The notes under the pieces: generated by a model
Seen by the model: the letters and a program-made list of their open reading frames with translations, nothing else
What the model was told of the DNA's origin: nothing
Database searches by the model: none
From: Gnetum montanum
Lineage: Eukaryota > Streptophyta > Gnetopsida > Gnetales > Gnetaceae
NCBI GenBank assembly: GCA_015680685.1
Contig: MNCI01000178.1
Span: forward strand, 13,883-73,395
Length of the DNA: 59,513 nt
Direction of reading: 5' to 3'
Translations under genes and position numbers: made by a program
In this document: piece after piece, positions 50,352 to 59,513 of the stretch
Layout: each line of letters opens with the position of its first letter
Position numbering within the stretch: position 1 is the stretch's first letter

Positions 50352-52365
50352 ATAAGGTAAAACACGAGAGTTGTATTCAATCAATCAGTTCATCATTATG
50401 CTTCAAAGATGAAGTAAAAACAAGGTAGATTGTTTAAAGGATAGAAGACATTTTGAGAGATGATTAAAGTTCAAAAAATTTCAAGCATTAGTGCTTCAAA
50501 GAAGAAAACTATTTGCAAAACAAGGCTAAGAAAGAAATCGTGCAAAAGAAATGGAAAAGGCTTTACAAGGAGACTTGTGAAGAACATATCATGTGATGGA
50601 GGAAAATTTTTAGCAGTGAAAGAGATTTGGTAAAACTTACATAAAACATGAGGTGCCTTTTAGTGTGACTCAAACTTGCAATCTCTTGTGACAAGATAAC
50701 TTGCAACCTTTCAAAATACATTATCATCATCATCCTAGCCTTGTCCCAACAAAATGGGATTGATTCCCCTTCATTCATATATTAGAACATTAGTAATGTT
50801 TTAGTTATCTAAAGGCTTCCAAGTTAATAAAAAAATTCTAACACCTTTCACATTTTAAATATGTATTTCCTTTTTTCAATAAGATAAATCATAAGGATTT
50901 ATTCCTTCACAAGTATTTTTCTTGTTCCAAAAAGGAACAAAATCAACAAATTATTCACATATAAAATAAAATCAAACTTGTAAATTAATCTTTTTAACTT
51001 GGAGATGTATCCATACTAATATATAGTCCAACATATATAGTTTAATTGAAACTTTATGACTCAGCATTGCCCACCAGAATTGAACCCATCACTTAGAAAT
51101 TTAAAATCAAGAATCTTACCCAAACTAAATGGGTAGATTAAAGCATGAATCACACAAACTAAATGGGTAGATTAAAGCATGAATCACAGTTCTTAACTTT
51201 GGCGTCAAACGTAATTGTAGAAAGGACGCAGTTTTAAATGAATGTAAAGATGCTATAATTTTAAAAAATCAGACACTGACGAGTACAATGACTTGCGTAT
51301 ACCGCATCTTACACAAATTAAATTCAATTCAGAACGTGGCAATCGAATCAATTACAATAACCATGTTAGTTCGAATGCCAACATATTTATATGAAGGGTC
51401 ATTATTAAGGATGATCTCATTCCCTGGGGTTTCTAATAACCATCCAGATTTGGACCTGGCCTTCAATCCAATGGTAAGGTAGCACGACCTTTTGTGATAC
51501 CAAACCATCTTAGCGAGAGCATACCAACAATTTGACGGTTACCCCACAAATATGGGTAGCTTTTGGTGAAAAATAATTTCAATCAATTAAGGCCAAAACT
51601 TGTTGATTCTGTATACCTTGACGAATTTACATTTCCGAGGGAATGAGATTTCATAGAGCATATGCAAATTTACAATTAAAAAAATTGGATGGACGTCATG
51701 CAGTTGTTGCTCTTCCAATGCAATAACCCAACATAATAGCACAGGTTCAACTATGTGATACAAAAAACGAGAACTCTTGGTTAGCCACATTCACACACCG
51801 CTTAGGAACTATATTGGAGATCAGATTCAACAGCAGAGTGATTATGCACCTGCCCTGTAAAATAACGTTTATTCTTCTAGAAATAAAGAATTAACCTCCA
51901 GCTAATTTTAAATTTAATTTAGATTGGATACGTACTTTTATCAACCGTCCCGTGAGCTTGACATAAAATCCCACTGTCACGGCCAGACGGATATGAATAT
52001 ATGCAAAACAAAAAGTCTACAGAAAAACCCGGCTATTTGATAAAATTCGCTGAAAAATATTTAAATAATTGGTATAGAAAACACTACTCTAATATCAAAC
52101 TTCTGCTAATGAGATGCACATTCAAAATTGCCACAACACTAGAAAATCAACAATAATACAGATGTTTGTAATTACAAGAACTTTGAATTGCTATTTACTA
52201 AAAACTCAGTTCACACCTCCGCAGCAGCAAATTTAAAAAGAGTCACAGAGATCAGTTCACAGCTTAAACAAGCAGCTTTCAAGCAGCTTTCATCCGTATG
52301 TGTAGTCCAGGTTAAAGAAAAGAATTCACAGCAACAATATGAACTCTTTCGGAAAATTCTGCATT
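50352..52365. other. Intergenic region between the retrotransposon nest and the small membrane-protein gene
   Basis: An RTE-tail-like motif lies at 50728-50765. A 34-bp perfect tandem pair is at 51121-51154 and 51155-51188 (unit begins CAAACTAAATGGGTAG). On the minus strand near 51090, GGGTTCAATTCTGGTGGGC resembles a tRNA box B, possibly a SINE relic. The 3' UTR of the minus-strand gene should occupy the right end. Nothing else seen. Confidence 0.45.
51121..51188. repeat. 34-bp tandem duplication
   Basis: Two identical copies, unit beginning CAAACTAAATGGGTAG, next to a box-B-like sequence on the minus strand. Confidence 0.85.
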
Positions 52366-55300
52366 CTACTTCTCTTCTTTTGGAATGCTTCTCTCTGGTG
52401 CCTGGGATTCAATTTCTTTTGGTTTTGCAGGACCGTTTCTGCAACCAACTAAAACATGTCAGACTAAAGCTTTAAACAAATACATCCTACTATAAAATAA
52501 AGAACTTGTAGAATTTTTAGGTCTATCTGAAACACAAGAACAAAACAAACTGTAGAAGAATCACAACCATCTAAATCTTTGTATAGAGACTTTCCCTTCA
52601 AACAATTTTAGTTTAGACGTTGTTCCCTTTGTTGTCTGCTCATTCAGGAGACAGCAAACTGCTGCCTCTCTAACTCTCTAGGCATACAGTCAGTTTATTT
52701 AACATAGGTGGTACAGTTCCTCAATTAACTTATTGATAAACAAACAAAATACCGCCAATTGAGCTATCAATTCTTTGGCAAATATAGAATTTCTGGCACA
52801 ATGGCATCTTGAAATCTCATTCATGTCTATAAAATTCCAACTGAAAACCCCATAAAGAATATGCATGATATTAAATAAACAACCTTAAATACCAACAAAA
52901 ATATACTTAAGCTTATCAAGTTCCTATTAATTAAATCATATTACAATTAAACAAAGATGGGTGACCATCACTTGGTGTAATGGTAAGGTTGTTTTTCAAG
53001 TCCTAAGACTTGGCTTTGAGCCTGGATAGAGCCACTTGAAAGAGGTTTGGCTTTCACTCATCCACTGCCCTCTCAGGAACTTGCCTTGGAGGGATAAGCA
53101 TTGAGCCTCTGGGTGATAATCCTTTTTTATTACAATTAAACAAATACAAGTATACATTATAAAGGTTAGTAGTAATAAAATTGGAAAGAACAATGCAGGC
53201 TAGACTGTTAACCCTAAATAAATGCAGAAATTCAGAATCATTATAGAAGTTTGGAAATTCACCTAGCTATCAACTCTGCGGATGTAGATATTGGGGAAGG
53301 TGTATGGATATGCGTCTCTGTCTATGTCTCTATGAGAACAAAATCCTAGTTTCTGTGATGGTCAGGTCACACGACAAACATAATACATTATATATATAAT
53401 GTATAGTACATTCAAAAGATTTGTGTATATAACCAGACATGTACCATAGCATGAACTCACAAAATATATAGAGATAGCTGGAAGTTCTGGTTTTGGCCAA
53501 GCAGACAACAATGAGCATATTTAAATATTAAAAGTTCATTCATTTAAATAAAGTTATTCAAAAGCTCATCAGCATTATTTGGTAAGGTTTAAAGAGGAAA
53601 GGTACTTCTATTTAATATATATAGGCTATTTAAGACATATGATAGAACCACAACTTGGGAACACACTGTTTGGAGAGACTATGGATTTCTCTATGAAGGC
53701 AGAGCTACACCAACAATTTGCTTTATGCCTTTATTTGTTTGTCATTATCATGGATGAGCAGACTATAGAAATATAAGATAATATCCTTTGATGTATGCTC
53801 TTTTGCAAATGATACTGTGTTGGTGGATAAATCTGAGAAAGCTCTAGCTACAAAAATGGACTTTGAGAACTATGATGGAATCAAAGAGGTTAAGGATCAG
53901 CAGAAGTAAAACAGAATACATGAAATGCATTTTTTGTGGAAATGCAAGTCATGAAGACATGAATATTAGAATTCAAAACCAAGAAGTTACACAAAACAAA
54001 CAATTTAAATACTTAGGATCAATTGTGCAAACGGATATTGAGATTAACAGCAATGTTACAAACATAATTAAAGCAAGCTGGATGAAGTGGCATGAATCTA
54101 GTAATATGGTGTACATTGAAGGAAAAGTTCTATGCAACTGCTATTAGACCTGTGATCTTGTATAGTGCAAAATGTTAGCCTATCAAAAAGAATCGGATGT
54201 GAGAGTTTGCAGTAGCAGTGAATTGAACTTGGAATGATTCATGGTATCAAATCTGCTAAAAAATGAAAAATTATCTCACCATGACTTGACGATGGGTCGT
54301 GGTAGGGACCACAACTTGACGATGGGTCGTGGTAAAGGTTCTAGTAGAGGAAAAATCAAAACTGAGAAAACCACAACTAAGCAACAAGCCATTGTGAAAT
54401 CACAGTCCTTTTGCAATATTGGAATTCTTCACCAGGTGTCATACTGAATGACCACAAGCTGTGTTCTTCTTGCCACAACCTAATCACAGGTTGTAGTTCT
54501 TACAATTTCAGGACCATGAGTCATGTAGCACTTGCGATTGACTTCTAGGCTAAGTCATTGTGAAATTCATTTTCTTTAATAACTTAAGATTGACAAATCA
54601 GATCTCAATGAAACTTGGTTGTATGGATTCACCTGAACCTGTTCTATGTCCTGAAAGATTCAAATACAAAGAATTTAACAAATCTTGATTGAATTGGATC
54701 AAATTAGCAAAGATATCTTTTCAGCATCTTGAAAACTTGAAAATTGATAAAAACGTATACAAATCACAAATGCCTCCGATTTCAATTGATGTTGAAGCCA
54801 GAAATGATTCTGTAAATTGTTTAAAATGAGTCAAAAACAGAATTGCTACTTAAATTTTATTTTTATTTTTATTTGCTTCAATTGGTACTTTGTGTGTTGT
54901 GTGAAAGAGAGAATTTGGTGTTTCAATGTTGCTGTGAAATTTGGTTAAGTTTCAGCAAGAGAATTTTATTCATTTCAATAGAAAATCACATACACATTTA
55001 TAGATTTGGCTTGGGAGCCAATCTATGTCCATGAGAGGAGACTTGTCCCATGGAAAATGGGCATAAATAATGAAAGGCCTTTAGGTTTTGAGGTTTTTCG
55101 CTTTCCTATCCACCCATCAATGATTTAAATTTAATAAAATATGTTTCACATGACTTTTGGACTTCTTGCTAATGGAATTCTAAGGAAACATGGCTTTTAC
55201 ATAGCTTAGTGCCATAGTTACAATAAACAATTAATTGGCTAACTAATGAACCATGTTGTACTTGTTTTGCAAAATAATAATAATAATATACCCACAATTT

Positions 55301-57402
55301 AGGTGTTAATGTTAATTTCACTCTTAATATTAGTGAATGGTAGAAAAGATGCAATATAGCCAATCACATGTAGTTGGGATAAGGCTAGGATGATGATTGT
55401 GCTAAAAAGCTCATCAACCTTTATTTACTATAAAAATTATAAACATGAAAATAATAGAAATTCTAACCATGTAATCAAGGAGCCACAATCTTGAACCTAA
55501 ATGATAAGTTCAGATAATCATTTTTATTTGAGTTTTGACTGAATATGCACGTGCTTTAAACTAGAATCAAAGCTTTGACAGGACCAAACCCTAGATTTGT
55601 GAACAATTTCAAAAGTGAAATTTTGATGTTTCCATTATTCAAAAACAAAACAAAACAAGCACCACTGGCAATTGAATCACATGTTTGGATTTGAACTTTT
55701 CAGATTTTCTGCTTTTTGTTTCATTGAGCAGCCTTCTGCAAGGCCTAAAATCTCATGAGGAAACATATTTCTAGATAGTGTAGATGATAAAAGGTGCGAT
55801 AAAACAATAGTTTGTAGATGTAGCATTTATTTATTTGTGTATTTGAAATAGCTCCTAACCTAGAATAGCAATTTTCCTTTTACAGATAAATGCATGTAAC
55901 CTCTCAAAATCCAGAAAACCGAAAATATCACAATTATATTGGGACTCAAGGTAAGTATATGCGCCAGTAACAGCCTACAAACATAATAGGCAATTTTGAT
56001 ATGCCTAATGATCTTGCTTCCCTTTGGAAGACTAAAAACCTTTTTCATGTCTGTATGACCTATGTCAGCAATGGGTGCCATAAATATGCCAGTAGTTTGA
56101 TATTGTATGGACAGTGAGTTATAATGAAGCACAACCAAATATTCAAATAAAAGCTGATCTGAAATAGATATAATAATTTGATGGCGGTCATAATCACGTT
56201 GCATATACAAATTCAACTGGATTTTTTCTTGCACAAGCATCTATCCCTTGAAGCCAGTCAAACCACAATATAAACATACTATAATTACAAACCAGTCAGG
56301 GTCATGAAACAAAATTTTGCTTTGACATACAGCCTTCGGAAATTCTTTTAAATTATTATTATTTCATTCTTGAAGGACGTTCACTAATTATTATTGAGAT
56401 ACATGTTTGAGTACCTCGACGCCTTAGAGTTCAACCCTCTGTGCTACACGTGACTTCTTTGAATTAATAATCACTATTCCAGAAACATTTTTGCTATAAA
56501 TTCTGATAAAATTCATGTATACTTGTTTTTATGGCCCCTCACTCTTTTTAACTATTGTTTTCATTGAAAGAAACAAACATAAACCCTGGCATCTAATAGT
56601 GTCACCAAAACAATCAGCAATCTTAGTAGGCATGACAGGCAGGCTGAACAAATTAAATATAATTGTTTTAAGGATATGTCTGGGAACTTGATTTCAATTT
56701 TCTTATTGAATGTGGTATCATACAAAGGGAGCATATCTGTGTGTCATGTCCAAAACCGAGGATTGTCTTACGTGAGGCGTTTTAAGCGCGGCCAACTGAG
56801 AATGCATTGCGGCTTGATCTGAACTGATGCAGGTTTTTCTTAAATGAACTTCAATCTAAAAATGCTTTCGTGTCAAATCCACATCAAATTTGCGATAAAA
56901 ACCAATGAATTTATTTACTTATTAAAACTGAAACGGAAATTACGCTCTGGCGACATTACGCATCTATTTGAAATAGTTTGAAAACGTCTAAAATTACCGA
57001 GCATCCTTAGTAACATTGGGAAAAAATTAACCAAATTTGTAACCGCAATATTTTATTTATTTGTTTGGGCTTAACCATCCGCGCATTAGCAGTAAGACAC
57101 GATCCTAACGCTAATAAACATAAATTTACGTCCAAGTTTGGAAAGCTTACTGCTTCATCTGAATATAAACAAACCAGAACGATTGATGTGAACTCCCAAC
57201 ACTACTTCAAATAAAGGAGCAATATTTGAGAAATGAAAATGGAAACCTACTTGGGAACATTTTTGGATTCCTCTTCGAGCCAATTGCGAATGTGGCGTAT
57301 GTTGCGTTGGAAGATTCTGCCAGAATCCTTAACATCTCCTCTTAGCAGCAGATAAACTGCTCCAACTCCCATCACAGTCAACAAGAAATTGGACAGAGCC
57401 AT
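52366..57402 (-). CDS. Small plant protein with N-terminal membrane segment, 2 exons, 74 aa
   Basis: Exons on the minus strand: 57402-57251 and 52438-52366, joined across a 4812-bp GT-AG intron (donor GTAGGT, acceptor TTGCAG) inside the Lys51 codon. The product starts MALSNFLLTVMGVGAVYLLL, a hydrophobic segment of about 18 residues, then RGDVKDSG, a basic amphipathic stretch RNIRHIRNWLEEE (34-45), and a charged tail ending PERSIPKEEK. It would be a single-pass, tail-exposed membrane or organelle-associated protein. The pattern resembles a family of short, uncharacterised plant proteins I recall with RNVxxIRxWLEEE; function unknown. Start context GAAAATGG is favourable. The two exons were found by splice phase and sequence character, not by database search. 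Confidence 0.78.
52956..53128 (+). mobile_element. tRNA-derived SINE, copy B, with 16-bp TSD
   Basis: A box-A-like TTGGTGTAATGGTAAGG near 52973 and box-B-like GGCTTTGAGCC near 53012 are followed by a body shared with copy A and a T-rich end. The flanks are the same 16 bases, ATTACAATTAAACAAA, at 52940-52955 and 53129-53144. This long duplication is the mark of LINE-machinery integration and fixes both ends. It lies in an intron of a minus-strand gene, in antisense. Confidence 0.9.
53600..54240 (+). pseudogene. RTE-type LINE reverse transcriptase fragment
   Basis: Plus strand. In successive frames: ELHQQFALCLYLFVIIMDEQT (53702-53762, abridged LYLFVIIMDEQT), CMLFANDTVLVD (about 53797-53832), RISRSKTEYMKC (53893-53928), KQFKYLGSIVQTD (54000-54038) and KASWMKWHESS (54073-54105). 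This is the palm and thumb of plant RTE-clade elements. The usual catalytic FADD box reads FAND here, so the enzyme was dead even apart from the frameshifts. The fragment is 5'-truncated. Confidence 0.85.
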
Positions 57403-57470
57403 TTTCAGCGTCAACTGCAACAACAAATTCAGCTATTCGTTTTCCTCGCTGCTTATCTAGCAATTCCAAT

Positions 57471-57680
57471 TCCAATTCCAATAGCCTTGCGAAATTGCTC
57501 CCCGTTGCCGAGGCCTATTGGGAGGGTTTGGAAGGTTTTTAGCAATTCCAATAGCCTTGCGAAATTGCTCCCCGTTGCCGAGGCCTATTAGGAGGGTTTG
57601 GAAGGTTTTTGGCAATTCCAATAGCCTTGCGAAATTGCTCTCCGTTGCCGAGGCCTATTAGGAGGGTTTGGAAGGTTTTT
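57471..57680 (-). promoter_or_regulatory. Three 70-bp tandem repeats just upstream of the small gene
   Basis: Copies at about 57471-57540, 57541-57610 and 57611-57680 are nearly identical (differences include GGGAGG/AGGAGG and CTCCCC/CTCTCC). They begin about 70 bp upstream of the start codon at 57402, so they lie in the 5' UTR and/or core promoter. On the gene's strand each unit carries CCAAACCCTCC, a telo-box-like AAACCCT core, and AATAGGCCT. In plants such motifs are found in promoters of housekeeping genes. The repeat is GC-richer than its surroundings. A short (TTCCAA)n run lies at the left end. Confidence 0.7.
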
Positions 57681-58222
57681 AATCCTGCCATGGGAGGTAA
57701 TCGTGTTGTACAGCGGATAATATTTTGCATAAAATGTTACTCCTTCGTAAAAGTCAAGTCTCAAACAGAACAAGGTGAAGAAGATAATAAATTAAAAGTC
57801 AAATGATGCGAATACGATACAGAATCATAACTCAGTCAATTACATTTAATCAATACTTATCTTTTTCTGCGTAAATCAGAAAATGATGACTGATTATGTT
57901 AAAGTTGAGGATAGAAAAAATAATTTTTAATATTAATAATAAGAAAAATTAAATAGCAATCATGAAATTAAAGAAATAGAAACTTTTGTAAATGTTTTTA
58001 CTTGTATTATAGGAAACACTAAAAAATATAGATAGATGTCTATAAGCAAATTTGTACTTACCATCAATGTTAACTCAAATATCAAAATTTATGTTGACAA
58101 GTAAGTTATAATTGATGGTAAAGATTCTTAGGTTAAGTGGCAAAGTAATTATGTTGACAAGTAGGTTATAATTGACAGTAAAGATTTTTAGGTTAAGCAA
58201 AAAAGTAACAACAATGCACTAG
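57681..58222. repeat. Distal upstream region with a 60-bp tandem duplication
   Basis: ATGTTGACAAGTAAGTTATA at 58091 recurs with few changes at 58151, giving two copies of a 60-bp unit (58091-58150 and 58151 to about 58205). The rest is AT-rich with no gene or classifiable repeat. Confidence 0.65.
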
Positions 58223-58800
58223 TGATGAAACACTTTTTATCATGGACTACAATATCATAGATGCGATACTGCACCTCAACATACATTGTCGTAGATACGA
58301 TGTAATGGGTCATGGTTATGCCTATAAATATGAGCCCACCATTGGGTCAAAAATAAGTTTTGTCCAACACTTAGTGAAATTCTTACAATTTGTTTTTGTC
58401 AAGTTAGAGTTGTAAATGCCTCGAGTGTGGTTTTTAACAATTGTACATCGTTGTTATTCAAGTGGATTATTCCTAGACATAATTCATGAATGGTAATAAA
58501 GATCAAAATTATTCTTCATCATTACAACATCTCACATAGAATAGATTTACTTTTTAATGTTGTTTATTTTTACTATCATTTACTATTCCAATGTTCATTA
58601 GTAAGGTGAAATGAGTACAACTAGTTTCAAGTGTAAAGTGTAACCTTTTGGTAACCTAGTATTGACTTTGCTTAAATCGCTTAGTAGTAAAGTTACTTGG
58701 TAACCCTAGTAACAGTTACATCAATCTAGAGTATGTCCAAAAAACCAAGAATGAATACTTATAGCCATAGGATATAATAATTTTATATTTTCAGTGTACT
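58223..58800 (+). repeat. Degenerate family LTR, plus orientation
   Basis: Starts TGATGAAACAC after CTAG. CCTATAAATATG at 58321 is a TATA-like box about 100 bp inside, as in the LTR at 35326. Between them are the related motifs CATAGATGCGATAC and GTAGATACGATG. Further on, TTACTTGGTAACCCTAGTAA near 58690 parallels TCACTTGGTAATCCTAGTAG of the other LTR. The right end is not resolved. Confidence 0.5.
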
Positions 58801-58885
58801 TAGAGATAGAATATACAATCATTTTCACTATGTTTACACTTAGCATACTTAAGAGCCAATAGCATCATTTTATCATATACCTTAC

Positions 58886-59309
58886 TAATGAGTAGTGGGT
58901 ACCCCCTATGCTCAACCATACGAATCACAAGCATTCACATGCAACCTAGTTAAATTCCGTGGATAGAACTAGTGTGGTATCTAGATTATTAAGCATTAAG
59001 TTGTTGTCTTCCCACTTAGACTAGCGGTAGCTTTGTCATGTATGGTTTAGTCCAAAGTGAGGCATACGATTATTGATGTTGTGTGGTCCTTAAACTACCC
59101 TTAACAATAACATAAAAATTAATTATTTAATTTAATTAATAATAAGAAGATAAATTCTAAGCTATTCTAAGGACGATGAGTGTCTGTTCCCAGCTTGTCG
59201 TACATGTCATGAACTCACATACCCATTGTTGGGATTACCAAGTGTTATGCTATTAGGCGAACTAAGTAATAATGCTATTACGATTACTAAGTGAATATGT
59301 GTTTGTGCT
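58886..59309 (-). repeat. Partial Tat-like LTR, interrupted by the next LTR
   Basis: Starts TAATGAGTAGTGGG and follows the family LTR (CTCAACCATACGAATCAC; GGGATTACCAAGTG; GCTATTAGGCGAAC) up to GTGAATATGTGTT. There it breaks off and a different, CpG-rich sequence begins. No primer site precedes its left end, so that end is an outer edge. Confidence 0.7.
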
Positions 59310-59513
59310 TGATGAGACGTGGTTTGCGTCGGCCGCGATATCGCATCCCCCGCGATATCACGTCCTTCCCTGCGATATCGCGTACGCGATATCGCAGTCA
59401 GCCGTCATTTCTATAAATAAGAGGTGGCTCTCCCTTATTCGGGGATCCCAGTTTTAGTGTAGCGAAGCTCTGGCAGTTTGATCCCTTCAGAGTTAGAATT
59501 TTCCCGTGTCTGC
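59310..59513 (+). mobile_element. Start of a CpG-rich, apparently young LTR (cut by window end)
   Basis: Begins TGATGAGACGTGG at 59310 (or TGTGCTTGATG at 59304) inside the older LTR. Four GCGATATC-type units lie at 59334-59396, including a perfect 26-bp palindrome at 59371-59396. A TATA box CTATAAATAAG is at 59411, with likely transcription start about 30 bp on. No CpG decay is apparent, unlike every other LTR here. The body of the element should lie beyond the window. Confidence 0.6.

Larger units (their letters stand above)
52439..57250 (-). other. 4.8-kb intron of the small membrane-protein gene
   Basis: Contains a plus-strand SINE (52956-53128), an RTE LINE fragment (53600-54240), a 30-bp tandem pair at 54284-54343 (unit ACTTGACGATGGGTCGTGGT), an RTE tail motif near 55370-55402, and otherwise unclassified AT-rich DNA. 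The stretch 55410-57250 shows nothing I can name. A 126-codon minus-strand open stretch at 55860-56240 has no recognisable features. Confidence 0.7.

Noticed and set aside
51061-51100. Possible tRNA gene (box-B-like on the minus strand)
   Set aside because: No cloverleaf could be drawn: acceptor and anticodon stems are missing. At most a SINE relic.
52188-52475. 95-codon plus-strand reading frame
   Set aside because: It is antisense to the second exon of the small membrane-protein gene, whose splice phase and character are far more convincing.
55860-56240. 126-codon minus-strand reading frame in the intron
   Set aside because: No recognisable domain, no splice context tying it to the gene and composition like the surrounding AT-rich DNA; kept only as an unexplained open stretch.
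56410-56460. tRNA-like phrase AGAGTTCAACCCTCT
   Set aside because: Only the T-arm-like part is present; no matching D-arm or acceptor stem nearby.
57539-57806. Three overlapping short frames around the 70-bp repeats
   Set aside because: They arise from the tandem repeat itself (repeated FQTLLIGL-like words) and lie in the promoter/5' UTR.

Overview
The window looks like nuclear DNA of a seed plant with a very large, repeat-filled genome; a gymnosperm such as a conifer is my best guess (inference). It is AT-rich and has two spliced protein genes with long introns (up to 7.7 kb). The rest is mostly old, decayed, nested retrotransposons of plant types: Tat/Athila-like and chromovirus Ty3/gypsy, a gag-only copia-like element, RTE-type LINE pieces and tRNA-derived SINEs. 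I see no organellar, bacterial or viral block.

Left part (1-20195). Three ~405-bp tandem repeats (to about 1266) and a ~400-bp foldback element (1271-1674) lie upstream of a complete nine-exon plus-strand gene (2181-18343). It encodes a 414-residue NOL1/NOP2/Sun-type RNA cytosine-5 methyltransferase. Every intron is GT-AG, all phases join, and both family cysteines are present. Its introns hold a SINE, tandem duplications, a 52-bp x 3 minisatellite, RTE LINE debris and a solo LTR with a perfect 5-bp target duplication.

Middle part (20196-50351). This is a retrotransposon nest. A near-complete but inactivated Tat/Athila-like element (20196-33161, minus strand, tRNA-Asp-type primer site) abuts an inverted 3' fragment of its own family (33162-36232). 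Next comes a chain of family LTRs and a gag/protease fragment (36233-43610, completed at 50232-50351). One LTR of the chain is split by a 2.2-kb gag-only copia-like element (36803-39011, TSD AAATA). Another is split by a 6.6-kb chromovirus (43611-50226, TSD ATGGT). Several in-frame stops are TAG where Gln (CAG) or Trp (TGG) is expected, consistent with deamination of methylated cytosines.

Right part (50352-59513). A two-exon minus-strand gene (57402 to 52366, 4.8-kb intron) encodes a 74-residue protein with an N-terminal membrane segment. Its intron holds a SINE with a perfect 16-bp TSD and an RTE LINE fragment. Three 70-bp tandem repeats sit just upstream of its start codon. The window ends in more LTRs of the same broad family, the last a CpG-rich, apparently young LTR cut by the window edge.

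The most unusual theme is that LTRs sharing TGATGA...TCATCA ends carry, near their promoter, clusters of short palindromes whose core differs from LTR to LTR (GTCGAC, ATCGAT, GACGTC, GATATC).
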